Source: Pisolithus tinctorius
Lineage: Eukaryota > Basidiomycota > Agaricomycetes > Boletales > Pisolithaceae
DNA length: 64,000 nt
Assembly (NCBI GenBank): GCA_024663395.1
Contig: JANFAH010000037.1
Coordinates: 372,001 to 436,000, forward strand
Reading direction: 5' to 3'
The translations under genes and the position numbers were made by a program. Positions within the stretch are counted from its first letter, which is position 1. Each line of letters opens with the position of its first letter. The notes under the pieces are model-generated. The model was not told the DNA's origin, ran no database searches, and was given only the letters and a program-made list of their open reading frames with translations. This document shows positions 1 to 12,571 of this stretch, piece after piece.

Positions 1-379
1 TGTGTGTTCTGCGAGTTCAAGAGTTTCTAGAGTCTAAAGTGTGTATATAGAGTCTGCTGCATCTTCAGTGTCCCCAGAGGTCTTCGTGTCTCCTGTGTCC
101 TCCAGCCCTGCACACCTAATCCCGTGTCCCTTTCACTTCGAATTTGCTCCTCTTGACACGTAGTGACCCCTCGGAATTTCATATACCCATCTTGCTGTTC
201 CTCACGCGTCTACATCTGCCTGGAATTAAATTCTGCGACTCTCGCTCGAATTTCCCCACTGCTTCTAAGCCCTTTCTCGACCTCTCCTTCCACACAGTAC
301 CCCTTGGGACGATCCTAGGGAATTCTCCCTTCACCCTTCCTCTAGTCGCATGCTTCCCAGAAGTCGTGTCCCACAACAG

Positions 380-3300
380 ACCAAACGGGGAACTTCGGAT
401 CGGCGTCAATTTGGGAATAGACTGGTGAGTCGACTTATCTGTGTGCAATGTGCACATGCATGCGTCTGCTTACCATACCCAATAGGTTCTCCTATATTCG
501 CAGTAATATAGCGCCATCCCATTCATCATGTCCAATGTCGTTTTCAATATGTAATCTGCCACCCGAATACAGGTAAGTCCCAAACATCCAGCGAGACACC
601 CACTTAATCACTTCATCCTTGAGGTATCGCACATCAAACCTTCTTCTTACAAGTATATTGCCGGGCCCCAAGGAGCAGAGCCCTGATGAAATCCAATGCT
701 TTCTCAGGCCGATCGTGTCCAATTTGTTACGTCTCTGGAAAGAGGGCATCCGGGTCCCAACACCATCATGCCCTAATGGTATGTAATTTCACACCTGTCA
801 TTATCGATATCGACCTATTAATGAACTTGCTGACCAATATGACAGGTCGTCTGGTTCATGTCATCCTTGTTGCAGTTGTCTGCGATAAACCAGCTGCCCA
901 CAAAATTGGTGGCTTCGGGTCGCACTCCCACACTCACTTTTGCCATAATTGTTGGATCTGTCAGAACGACAAAGACAAAAACAAGGCCTTCGTTCAGGAC
1001 GGTTTGTTTTTATTTGTCGTCCTCCTCCCAATGACTCGAGAACTCGTTTCAGCGTTCAGACTTCGGACAGACAAGGAGCACCACAAGCTTGGGGAGAAAT
1101 ACTGCTTGTTGACCACAGCTGCTGCACGCAAGAAATTTGTCAAGGAATTCGCAACATGATTTACCGAGCTTTCGCGCCTTCCATATTTCGATCTCGTCAA
1201 TCAGATCATTATCGACCCTATGCATAACCTCTTTCTTGGTATGTGTACATGCAAGCACTGTTTACTCAGCTGACTGTATCATTTGATGGCTTCTAGGTCT
1301 CGTTAAGACGCATTTCTACAATATCTGGGTACAGGGAAAAATCCTATGACCAAACATGAACTCCACATATTCCACGACCTCCTCGCCAATGTAAGTGACT
1401 GTTTTACTGCAATTAACGTTACTTTCATTGTCATTTCTAGTTCGAAATTCCAAGTTCCTGTGGAAAGCTTCCTATGGACATAGGTGTACCAGCTGGCAGC
1501 TCTTTGACCGCCAACCAGTGGTTACTACTCGCAACTGTGTATGGCCCGATTGCGGTAAGTCATCTGCCAATGTAGGGCATATGTGTAATCTAACAAAAGC
1601 AGATACCACAGCTATGGACCATTGGCCTGGCAAATGCGCAACAAGATGGCTCTCTTGCTGACCGTGTGGCACTGATCGCCAAACAGGAATCCGAGAAAAA
1701 ATCCAAGGAGGCGAAGAAACAGTCAGATGCTCAGGCACTCGAAGACGTGCGTTCTCGAGGAAGAGAGGCTGTTGCTGCTGAGAAGGCTCGCATAACCGCA
1801 GAGAAAGCCACTGCCGAGGAGGCCAAAAAGATGGAGAAGGTTAGACTCACAGCAGAGAAGAAGGCCAAAAAGGCTCGAGACGCTGAGCTCAGGCAGGTGA
1901 GTGAGGTTCCATTTTTTTTTGCTGTTTTCTAGTCACAACGTGTGGGATTACAGCTTGCAAAATCGAAAGCAAACACAAGTCACATCCCTGGGGAGGGCGT
2001 CATGGACACAACCATGGCAGATGTGCCGGATGAGAACCAACAAGATGACATAGATGGCAAATGCATTCTTCACCCTGATGATCCCCCCAATTTCCTCAAG
2101 CTATGTGCCACCATCCACCTCTTAATCGGGAACTCGATCAGCGATCAGGAGATTTCAGCTGCAGATGCATATCTGCGAGAGTATTGCACGGAGCTCATCC
2201 AAGTAAGTTTTTGTGTCATGGCAGATGTTCACTGCTGACATTCGACTAGCTGTATGGCTTGGGGTGCTTGAAACCGAACCATCACTATGCAATGCACACG
2301 GCTCGATACGTTCATAACTTTGGTCCACTAAGCGGGTTTTGGACGTTTCTTTTTGAGCGCCTTAACAAGATCCTCAAATCATTCAAAACAAACAATCACG
2401 GTGATGGAGAATTGGAGACCACGTTTTTCAATGAGTTTCATAGGATGTGCCAGTCGAGCTGATTGGTAAGTAGCAGCTCATATATTTGATTTTCTAATGC
2501 TTTGTGCAGGTATACTCTCTCCGACAAAGACCTGAGGGTTCTTTGGGACGCAAAGTATCCGAAATTATGCTGAAGGCCTCTGTCGAGGAGCGGGGAACTG
2601 TTGCAGCACTGGCTGCACTTTCAAACGACCTTAATGAAGCACATGGTGAAGGTACATATACAGTGATACTTTCAATTTCTAATGGGCATTGATTGCTCCG
2701 ACTTGAAACAGGTCTGACCTATGGCCTGAGTCCCCGCCGACACCTCAAGCCCTTGCCTCATGAAACATATGAGGCCTTAGCCCACATCATATGTTTACGG
2801 ACACCAGAAACCCCCGTCCATTGCCAGAATTGCTGCCCAGTTGTCGCACATAGTATCCCCCTGGATCGTACAGCTACTTTCTTCGACTATGTGATTGTGG
2901 GTGGTAGGAGGTATCACGCTTCACGAACCTTGGGATCAAGAAACTCGTTGCTCATTCACGTCGCAATCCTGCAGAGAAATGGACAGCCACCGGTGGACAC
3001 TTACAGTGAACTGCTTGAGATATTCCACTTTAACCAGGACATTCATTTCCAGGGTGAGTCTATGTATTTCCTTCGTGCACGATGGTTCAAGCGTTGGAAC
3101 GGTGATCAAGAAGACATGTGGGTGGCAAGGTAGGTACAACTAATCACCTATGTGTTTCCTGCTTACATTCCAATCTACACAGCGAACGATGCATGGGCGT
3201 GCATTTGTGGGAGCTCAGAGAATATGTCAGTGCAGATACTCTGCTGCCCATGCTCATCAACCCGACCTGGATTCTCAATCATGTATCTCTCAAGACAGTA

Positions 3301-3418
3301 ACAGTTGGCATTGATCACAAGAAGGTATGGGCCACCGTTGATTTGGTGAAGGTACGCCACTGGTTTGACAGGAATATATAGCAGAATAGCTAACGTGCAA
3401 TATTAAAAGTAGGGAAGT
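380..3418 (+). pseudogene. TNP2-like (CACTA/EnSpm-type) transposase, decayed
   Basis: Exon pieces in order match the TNP2-like transposase family of Agaricomycetes. They include a piece ending NLGIDW spliced (GTGAGT donor near 424) to FSYIRSNIAPS, then VAVVCDKPAAHKIGGFGSHS with Cys/His pairs (about 880-950), DPMHNLFLG (about 1210-1240), KPNHHYAMHTARYVHNFGP with FWTFLFERLNK (about 2270-2370), and a C-terminal KVWATVDLVK (about 3325-3355). A lysine/alanine-rich helical stretch lies at 1680-1900. It is broken: a TGA at about 1157 sits where the family has Arg or Trp, another TGA follows at about 1347, and one base is lost just after that, shifting the frame. The usual N-terminal part is not recognisable upstream of about 380. 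Family role is cut-and-paste transposition, but this copy should be inactive. Element ends were not found. Confidence 0.8.
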
Positions 3419-3483
3419 GGGATAGACGTACATCCATCGCATCGTATTTCAAGAGAGGAGGATCATTTGTATTTTCTACAAGG

Positions 3484-5650
3484 TCAGATATTGTCGTTGT
3501 CGTTAGCAAGTTCTGCAGCCAATTCAGCAAGATATTTTGTGTCACTGTTGCTCAATTCGCCCTCCTTGGCATGTGAGTAGAACCCCTTCAGCCAGTCCAT
3601 ACCATCTACAACCTGCTGACTTGGATGTGCAGTAAGCCAGGCGTCATTTATCATCATCCTGAATGGTATCGTCGGTATAGCCTTGCTAGAGTGAGGAGGC
3701 CTGTCCTCCAACTTAGACGGATTAGGGTCAAAGCTTGGTGTGAAGTTGTCCCGTTTCTTTGTGGTTTTGCGACATTTTTTGATAGGTTCGCTTGTGGGAC
3801 GATCCATGCTGGAGACACCCTCGTTTCCTTCTCGCCGTTGCTTGTGTATGGAGTCGAGGATACAAAGAAATGCAACATACTGTGAACACCACAAGTAAAC
3901 ATGCGCTTGACCATCCGTAGCCTGCAGGTGAGGAGGACTTACATCAAGTGACCGCCAAGTCAACCCAACCCTTTTCCATGCTTTGGGAGGTACGTCCTGC
4001 TCTCTTCGTCGCCTGTTGGAGTCCAGACTCCAACCCTCCTCACCAGCAGAATAATGATTGGAACCAAAGGCGGAATCGAGCATGGCGTCTGCCCCTTGGA
4101 CGTCATATTTCCTTTCAAATTCGCTCACAGCTTCTCATCGACAATCAGTCAGCTTAACGTGTGTATGTCAGCCCAGTTTGACACATTTCTAAGTGCTTAT
4201 GCCCCAATACCTGTGACCGCCTAGTTCAATGATGCTTTTCCCTAAGCCTTCCATCAGCCTTCTCCTGCTTCATTGGATTGGCAGCAGCACAAATTTCGGA
4301 TGTGAGTGTCCTCCAGTATTGCTTGGCCATTGTCTTGACAGTTGAAGAGACATGATCGTCATCTTCCAGCTCCCCTTTGCTCTGGGCACGTTTGGCCTGG
4401 TCGGAAAGTCAGTAAGTAGCCTACCATCTTGACCATTGAACCGACCGTTTCCTCTTGCATGATGGCATCCACCACAGCTCCAAGGAACCTTTGGTTGATG
4501 GTGTTGTCAACATGCTCAGACCAGACAGGCCTCCAAACAGTGTGACCTTCGATGTCCTCTGACTCCCTCTGGTCAGGAAGCCCATTTATGTGTTTGCTCA
4601 TCATCGACAAACGATCTTCCACGTTCAACCTCTCGACGCCGCACATTTCTAGCATCTTGCTATGAAGTATAGGCTATTTATCGAGTCGCTCAAAAACTTT
4701 CTTAATGCAACACGATCCATTAAACTGACCTTTAATTTAGGATGTTGATTCAATATATTTTTTGCGGCACCTGCTGTCTTGGTCTGCTTGCTGGAGAACG
4801 TCGAGAGTTCCTCTCGGAGCTCAGAAATGGCAGCCTTGTTCTTGTCGACATGCTGAGTAAGTCCTTGTCGAGTTTCTATGTTCATGGCATGTAGTTCCAA
4901 TAATTGCATACTCATCTTCTTAACTTCTTCAGCTAGAAGCTGCACCGGGACCATGCCCGATGGTGATGGAAGAGCGCTCTGGGGTCGTGCATCAAGATGT
5001 CCATGTACGTTGAAGAACGTAGTGGGACCCTGAGTAGACTGGCGAGGTATGCCATATCCTAACTGGTAGTCATTCGCTGATGAGGCTACAGATTGCAATT
5101 GCGACATTAGTTCGCCATAAGATGCAGCCCCACTATGCAGGCCCATCATGGGAGAAGGGGTAACGCAGTCGGTGCTGTGAAGTCTAGGTAAGTACCAGGT
5201 TCATGAGTGGATACTAGGCGTTTACCTGAACAGATCCTCTTGTTGCCATGGGTCTCCATACATAGACCGACCTGGAAGTTTGTCCACAAATGATGATGGG
5301 CATTGACCTGTGCCTTCTTGCCCTCCTATTACATGGGACTATCAAGATATAGTGAGTATTCTGTGCATTTTCTGGCCGTCGCTCCTTATCACGCTCACCA
5401 GTGGTTTGTTTAGCATGCAACTGAACATGAACTCATTTCTGAAGGCATTCTCTTGGATGCCTTGGGACTCCGTCGCCGCATTATATGGCCACTCGCCGTG
5501 CCTACGCTCCAAGAAAGAGGCACCTGAACCTGCAGACATCCGGCGGTCGAAATTCAGTTCTACACTCGTGTTCTGGGACTGCTCGTTGGCACCATGGTCA
5601 GAGGACATTGGGAACATAGTTGTGAGGTGCTGGGAAGGTGGGAGGGGCAT
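3484..5650 (-). CDS. Hypothetical multi-exon protein facing the TNP2-like transposase
   Basis: A run of linked minus-strand exons. A possible first exon starts at 5650 (MPLPPSQHLTTMFPMSSDHG). A coiled-coil-like exon follows (4649-5149, with HAMNIETRQGLTQHVDKNK), then one with VWRPVWSEHVDNTINQRF (4359-4655), then a C-terminal exon with PPKAWKRVGLTWRSLD and a tail ending ELAAELANDNDNI (stop at 3484). The long helical N-terminus, basic middle and acidic end resemble uncharacterised proteins that are numerous in mushroom genomes. I recognise no enzymatic domain. It runs toward the transposase with about 65 bp between, so it may be a passenger gene of the same element. Exon joins, especially 5150-5650, are uncertain and it may be partly decayed. 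Confidence 0.5.
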
Positions 5651-6247
5651 GTGCGACACAGGGAGCACACGGTATATGTGAGATTTACCGTGTTCTGTGG
5701 GGGATCAGCGTCTCGTTTCCCGAAGACATCCATACAGGATGTATCTAGATAGGTCATATACTCAAATCAAATCTTGAGGCAGAATATCTTCGTGCAACGT
5801 CTGTCTGGACTGGGAATATATAAACCGGCATATACATGCACTTCCAGACACATGTAATGACATATATCCTCACAACAGGCAGACGAGCTGTCCTGACCTG
5901 GGCAGAGTATGTAGGTTCAGGGTTTATGTATCAAATCACAAGGTTGGCGGATCATCTGTCGAAGTACAAACTATCTACGGTTTAGTCATCTGCCCACACC
6001 ATATCCAGTACCAGACAATATCTCATTTCCACAGTGAATAGCTTCCTGTTGATCATAGGATCTTCCTGATGTGCCAAGCAGTTCCAGAGTCATTTGCATT
6101 TTTATGGAAAGGTCCACCCTTAAGGTCTTGTCATTGTATCTCACATGCTGCTGTGCCATTTCTCTTGCTTTTTGGGTCACTTGTTTCCCTCACTCATCCC
6201 TTGCTGGGCATGCCTCATTCATCTAATTCTGTGCAGTTGTTATGGAG
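5651..6247. other. Intergenic, no gene seen
   Basis: Short open frames here have no family likeness and no consistent splice structure. I see nothing else of note before the repeat arm begins near 6248. Confidence 0.5.
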
Positions 6248-6298
6248 GTATGACCCATTTGGTGTGGTAACTCATTGGGATAGTTTTTTGAGTTTGAA

Positions 6299-6398
6299 CC
6301 CAGTCTGCATAGTTTTAATTTTAACAAAGTTTAAAATGCTGTGAGGTGCTTACTAATGCTTATATAATATATCACATGCTCTATTCAAGGATTTCTCA
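6299..6398 (+). repeat. About 100-bp module present in both foldback arms at different places
   Basis: The stretch starting CCCAGTCTGCATAG and ending TTCAAGGATTT occurs here and, reverse complemented, at 8211-8310. At each site the partner arm lacks it: the arms pair cleanly on both sides and skip it. It therefore looks like a small separate insertion. I see no clear target duplication or terminal inverted repeat. Confidence 0.55.
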
Positions 6399-9011
6399 CT
6401 GTTAAGTATGGGTTTACCCTTGGGTGACTGGGCTTCAAGACTGGGTGACAGGAGCTAAGTCTGGGTGACCAAAGTCAAGGCCAGGAGACAGGGGCCAAGT
6501 CCAGTTGGACTGGAGTTAAGGCTGAAGGTCAGGAGTTAAGACTGGGAGCATGGGAATAAGGCCAGTAGCATGGGAAACTGACTGGTCTTGGAGTGCACAC
6601 AGGGGGAAGCTGGTCTGAGGTTGGATCTACCTCCCTTGGTCTCAGCTTATTACCCTTATGCAAGCCAGGGAGAGGTCTGGGACAGGGGCTGGGGATAGCT
6701 TAAGGCTTGGCCTTAGCTATAGAGTAGACTTGGAGTGTAGTACAGGAGTTGAGGGTAATACTAAGTTGATATTCTGACTGAGGTGCTACAAAGTATGTAC
6801 AGAGGTTAAATACATGAGGCCAGTCTGGGGTAATGAACATAGAGCCAGACTTGTTAATAAGCCATTAGCAAGAGGATTAGCAAGGTGTGGATAGCCACAG
6901 TGGCTGTGCCAAGACTAATAGCCAAAGTCCAGGTGACCAGCATAACTGGAGTTGGACACAGGTTTTGTACAGTAAGCAAAGATCAGCAAAGGGGGCTAGA
7001 CTAAATATAGTCCAAACAATGGAAAACAGACCAGAGTTATGTCTGGGTGACCTGGACATGGACCTGGGAGGACCAGGGTGGAGCAGTGCAAGGCTGGGAG
7101 GCCAGAGTGGACTGGAGATAGGGGTAAAACACCAGAGTTGGTTTTCTTAGGGCTGGAGTTAGGTTTTCTAGGCCAGACTAGGACTGGACTTGACTGGAGT
7201 TAGGGGCTAGGGGTCCAGACTGGACTGGGCTTTGAGTCTGAGAGTCATGGATATGACAGTCACCATACAAACAATGCCAAACAATGAATTGGGACCATCA
7301 AGGCTCCCTCTTCTACCCCAACTCATGAAACCATCCTCCCAGTCTATGTATCTGGGCCATTTGCTCAGGGTAATCTCCATAAATATTGGTGACCACTACA
7401 GTCATGTCATTAGGGTATACTTACAACACCATCAAACCCTTAAAAATCTGTTTCCAGTCATCCCTGTGCTGTTTCCCCCACTCATACCTGACATGTTCTG
7501 CAACTAGTCAGTAATGAGAATGCTGAAAAAGCCATGATAGTTAGTCTAGCACTGGAAAACATGACCAACAATCTAATCACCTCTTATCTGGTGGGTTTCT
7601 ACCTCATGGGTGCTGGATTAAGGGCTAGGGTGAGCTCAAACCCTTCATTACAGTCCAGGTGCACTGGGTGGGATAGTCTACTGAACCACTAGGAAGGAGA
7701 TTCCCTCAGTCCATCTATCCCTGAGTATTACCTCTGGTCTTATATGACCAAGTCACTCATTCCCAGTCATCCACAGTCAGCTGAGAGCACAGTCTAGCCA
7801 TGCTTCCCATGCCACCTGAAGTGTACAGGAATGTTTTGCCTCACCCCAGCATTGAAACCAGTTGCACTGTGGTGAAATTGTACTGGTTCAAAGGTGTTTT
7901 GTTTGTTCATCATTTCCTGATGTTCCAGATTGACCTCCATGTCATTTCCAGCATTCTCAGTACCAATTAGTTGTAGAACATGTCAGGTATGAGTGGGGGA
8001 AACAGCACAGGGATGACTGGAAACAGATTTTTAAGGGTTTGATGGTGTTGTAAGTATACCCTAATGACATGACTGTAGTGGTCACCAATATTTATGGAGA
8101 TTACCCTGAGCAAATGGCCCAGATAGACCAGGAGGATGGTTTCATGAGTTGGGGTAGAAGAGGGAGCCTTGATGGCCCCAATTCATTGTTTGGCATTGTT
8201 TGTATGGTGACAAATCCTTGAATAGAGCATGTGATATATTATATAAGCATTAGTAAGCACCTCACAGCACTTTAAACTTTGTTAAACTCAAAACTATGCA
8301 GACTGGGTTCATGTCATATCCATGACTCTTGGACTCAAGCCCAGTCCACTCCAGACCCCTAGCCCCATCTCCAGTCAAGCCCAGTCCTAGTCTGGCCTAG
8401 AACCTAACTCCAGCCCTAAGAAACCAAACTCCAGCCTAAATAACTCAAGTCCAGTGTTTTACCCCTATCTCCAGTCCACTCCAGCCTCCCAGCCTTGTGC
8501 TGCTCCACCCTAGTCCTCCCAGGTCCATGTCCAGGTCACCTGGACATAACTCCAGTCTGTTTTCCATTGTTTGTACTATATTTAGCTTGGTCCTCTCATC
8601 TAACTCTGGTTATGCTGGTCACCTGGACTTTGACTATTAGTCTTGGCACAGCCTCTGTGGCTATTCACACCTTGCTAATCCTCTTGCTAATAGCTTATTC
8701 ACAAGTCTGGCTTCACATTCATCACTCTGGACTGGCCTTGCATATTTAACCCATGTACATACTTTGTAGCACCTCAGTCAGAATATCAGCTAAGTATTAC
8801 CCTCAACTCTGTACTACACTCTGAGCCTACTCTATAGCTAAGGCCAAGCCTTAAGCTATCCCCAGCCCCTGTCCTGGACCTCTCTCCAGCTTGCATAAGG
8901 GTACAGCACATAAGCTGAGACCAAGGGAGGTAGTTCCAACCCCAGACTGGCTTCCCCCTGTGCACACTCCAAGACCAGTTGGTTTCCCATGCTACCAGCC
9001 TTGTTCCCATG

Positions 9012-9826
9012 TGTCATGACCATGACACCAGTGTAAGCCCCTGACACCTGCTCCGCCCTCTTCCAACATGTTCCCACGCTTCTCCGCCCTCCTCCGACGT
9101 GTTCCCGCACTCCTCCGACCCTCCCGACACATCTCCACACCTCTCCGAGGTCCCCCGTCCATGTTCTGACCAACTCCGCTCAACTCCGCCCTAAGGTTGG
9201 TCACGTGGGCTGTCAGACTTTCGGCCCTGCATCCTAGATAGGGTTCCGCCCTCGTGTCGGTTTTCTCCATTTTTCTGCTTCTTCGGTATTTACCCTCTCT
9301 TCCTCGTTGTAGTAGTTTCCTTGTCTCAGTTAAGGTCCCTGTCATCCCTACTCTCTATCCCTTGTGTTGGAAGGGCTCTAACCCACTATACACTTATTGG
9401 TTTACATTCCGTACTGCACCGCCCTTGACCTACATCATATATAAGGCCACATAGTACTCCGATGTAATCAGTACGAATATCGAATAAAGTCCCCACCTTC
9501 GACTCCCTCTCAGTCCCCTCTGGAGTTTCGTCTCCACTTCCTCTGAGTCCACTCCGCCTCTGGAATACGAGGGCTGAGCTCACGCAAGGGGGCAGCACAC
9601 TAGCTGAACCCAATGCCCTCTCATCCGACCTCTGACCTCTGACCTCCGACTCCGACTCCAACCTCAGCCTCCGAGACTTTCCTTCATACCCCTCCGCTCA
9701 CTGTTTGTCGAATATCTCGCCACCCAGTGGTCGGATTCGCTTCGGACTTTGACCGCTGTACTCCGCAGCCCAACCCGCTCCAACTCCGCCCTAAGAAGGA
9801 GCCAGGGGTGTTGTCTGACTTTGACA
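9012..9826 (+). mobile_element. Solo LTR of an LTR retrotransposon, with 5-bp target duplication
   Basis: Begins TGTCATGACC and ends CTGACTTTGACA, so it has the TG...CA ends of an LTR, and is flanked on both sides by CCATG (9007-9011 and 9827-9831). The insertion interrupts the right foldback arm exactly: the arm sequence resumes after the duplication and still pairs with the left arm. It carries a TATA box (9438-9445) and AATAAA (9483-9488). It is rich in CpG, unlike the arm around it, so it is probably much younger. No internal retroelement genes remain, as expected after recombination between two LTRs. The superfamily (Ty3-like or Ty1-like) cannot be told from the LTR alone. Confidence 0.85.
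9438..9488 (+). promoter_or_regulatory. LTR promoter TATA box and poly(A) signal
   Basis: TATATAAG at 9438-9445 is followed 38 bp later by AATAAA at 9483-9488, the usual close pairing of transcription start and polyadenylation signal in LTRs. Function is inferred from position. Confidence 0.55.
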
Positions 9827-10195
9827 CCATGCTCCTGGTCTTAAGTCTGGACCTCTGGCCTTAACTCTGGTCCAACTGGACTTGGCCCCTGTCTCCTGGC
9901 CTTGACTCTAGTCAATTGGACTTAGCCCCTGTCACCCAGTCTTGAAGCCTGGTCACCCAAGGGTAAACCCATACTTCACAGTTCAAACTCAAAAAACTGT
10001 CCCAATGAGTCACCACACCAAATGGGTCATACCCCCACTAGTTCTCACCTGGCCATCATCACCTAGGATTTGTTAGAAAGCCCAGACCATGGGCTTCACC
10101 CCCCACACTAACCACTTGGACCAGTTCTTAGTCATTGACATGCTACACTCCCATCAATGAAAATTGCTCAAACATTGGGACAGTTTTTTGGACCA

Positions 10196-10655
10196 CTGTA
10201 TGTACAGGGGTTAAATACATGAGGCCAGTCTGGGGTAACAAGCATAGAGCCAGATTTGTTAATAAGCTATTAGCAAGATGATTAACAAGGGGTGGACAGC
10301 CACAGAGGCTGTGCCAAGACTAATAGCCAAAGTCCAGTGACCAGCATAACCAGAGTTGGACACAGGAGGACTAAAACTAAATATAGCACAAACATTGGAA
10401 AACAGACTGGAGTTATGTCCAGGTGACCTGGACATGGACCTGGGAGGACTGGGGTGGAGCAGCACAAGACCAAGAGCCCAGAGTGGACTGGATATAGGGG
10501 TAAAACATTGGACTTGAGTAATCTAGACCAGAGTTGGGTTACCTAGGGCCAGAGTTGAGTTTTCTAGGTTGGACTAGGTCCAGACTTGACTTGAGATAGG
10601 GGTTAGTGGTCTGGACCAGACCAGGCTTGAGTCTGAGAGTCATGGATGTGACAGA
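10196..10655 (+). repeat. Third copy of part of the foldback arm
   Basis: This stretch repeats 6793-7253 in the same orientation, from the GTACAGRGGTTAAATACATG motif to GAGTCTGAGAGTCATGGAT. It lies just outside the foldback and lacks a partner arm. It may be a fragment of another copy of the same repeat family. Confidence 0.7.
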
Positions 10656-12571
10656 GCTTTATTTTGCTGTTAATCCTGATTTACATCAAAGCATCTGTAA
10701 GATCTTGTGTCCACTATGAGTATCTTGCTGATGAGTTGACAGGACAGACTTGGCTGGATGTCTCCTCATTGTAATTGCCTACATTGCACAGTGCAGAAAT
10801 ATTTCATACATATATCACATACTCTCTCCCACCCCTCCTTCAAACACACAGACACCAGTTAGTATGAATGTTTAATCATCATTCTTTCCACCCTTCAAGT
10901 CCAATCCCCACTTGTGCTTGAATTGAGACACAAGCACTCACTATGCTTCGTGGTAAATGAATGAGATCTTGTGATGCATTATTTGTGAACTACATGAGCC
11001 TGCTATCAAGATTGTCAAAAAGTCACCCTCACAAAAAGTCTGGAAAGTCACAAATAGTACAAATAGTCAAAAATAGGCTGGATAGTCAGACAGAAATGGT
11101 ACAAATAGTCAGAAAAATAGCACAGATAGTCAAAATAGAAATAGAATCTACTAGAAATAGTCCTGGCAACTATCTGGACTTTTTTGACCATCTGTGCATG
11201 TGAAAGGCATGATAGACATCAATTAATTTCCTGATGCTCCATTGATCAGACACTCATTTCACTAGGTCCATCAGGCATCTTTGTCTTATGCCTTTGTCCA
11301 CTCTCTACACTAACTGTTAACAAGGATGTGCTTTGTTGTATTTGGAAATTAACAAAAACAAAATAAGTAGTCCCTGAATCTGCTTGTTGTCATTGACATG
11401 CTCAATAGTTTTGTTCAGTACAGTCACTCTGCAGTAGAGCTGGTAGACTTAACATGCAAATGAGTCATAGAAAAAAATTACTAGCCAAGCTCGAAGATCA
11501 CCACTAGCAGTACTACAATGGAAGGCATTTATGTAGTGTTCTGCCAGCCAGAGAACCATGGCTTGTATCCACTAACGAAGTTAGAACATTGCACTCACTC
11601 GAAGGCTTCTGTGACTACCACTCCATAAGGACAAAAGTAAATAGGGCATACTCCACAGGCACTCTGATTGCAAAGAGAGAGACGAGGTTGGGTAAGAACA
11701 AGGGGTGTGTATAATCGCGAATTAGTCCTGATTCGTCTGGTCGCTTGGTCGATACTCGATACCACGACTCTCGAGTTCTGCTGCTACGTCTTCCGGAATG
11801 CGACCTTTAACTTTGACATCATACTTCGCTTTCGACACCAAAGAGAAAAAAAATGTCAGCAATGCTCGGGAGCAAACCAAAAGGCAAACAAGGCACACCC
11901 GTTCTCTGTCATCGTGCTGTGACTACTCAACTCGGCTCAGGATCGACGACGGACGTAATTCCATCAAAGTAGATGGCGGTGTGAACGGATGTCCCACGGA
12001 GTAAGGCATAAAAATAGGATGTTTGAGGTCTCGTGAACAGGAAGACGACAAGGATGCGCTTGCATGATTTCTTGGCAGTTTGGACATCCATTTTTCTTAG
12101 AGTCCGTTGGATATTGGAGCAAAGTAGGTGTGCTCAGAGATTTTTATATTTGCCTTGAGAAGGAAAAGGAATTAAAGCTGTCATCGTGGATGTCAATGTC
12201 GTCAGGCTTTACTTATTATGTGAAGTAAAACTTGTGGAAAGGCTACGAGCAGTGACTGAGGAACGTGACGTTAGCGAGAGAGCAGTTTGATTGATTCGAT
12301 TTTTACGAAGCTAAAGTGTTCAACTACCCCACGAAAATGAGCTGAAGCCGACGCAGCCCCTAAGTTCACCATAGGGGCACACGCGCCGGAAAGTGTGGCA
12401 GGCTGCTAATCGGCTTGAGGAAGCTATCCCGATCTCGCTGGGACCGTGATGGCCCCATAACTTTGCTAACCCCTGTGTATCGAATCCGTTCGTAGCTGCG
12501 ACAGGGAACAGAGGCATTGCAAGGCCTCTCAAATTTTGTGAACGTGACGTTCCTCCTGACCGGGAGGTATC
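10656..12571. other. Long intergenic stretch, no gene supported
   Basis: The first part (10656-11650) is AT-rich and repetitive, with a run of imperfect copies of ACAAATAGTCARAAATAG around 11050-11160. From about 11690 CpG content rises to that of the gene region. Open frames at 11668-12004 have no family likeness. The last few hundred bases presumably hold the promoter of the gene starting at 12572. Confidence 0.45.

Larger units (their letters stand above)
6248..10033. repeat. Large foldback (inverted-repeat) element
   Basis: The left half reappears as the reverse complement in the right half in nested order: 6248-6300 pairs with 9990-10033; 6400-6520 with 9870-9985; 6570-6840 with about 8720-9011; 6840-7255 with 8310-8720; 7255-7505 with 7980-8210. 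A unique spacer at 7506-7978 forms the loop. Arms are diverged (roughly 85-90 percent by eye), very poor in CpG, and contain no recognisable gene; open frames here are chance. An LTR interrupts the right arm at 9012-9826. The structure is that of a non-autonomous foldback transposon or two head-to-head copies of one repeat. Confidence 0.8.

Noticed and set aside
7232..7507. Open frames in the foldback arms (also 8495-8749 and 10259-10473)
   Set aside because: They are low-CpG repeat sequence with no domain, and the matching arms do not keep the frame.
11050..11160. CRISPR-like spaced repeats around ACAAATAGTC
   Set aside because: The units are short, irregular and without spacers of even length; this is a eukaryotic nuclear region.
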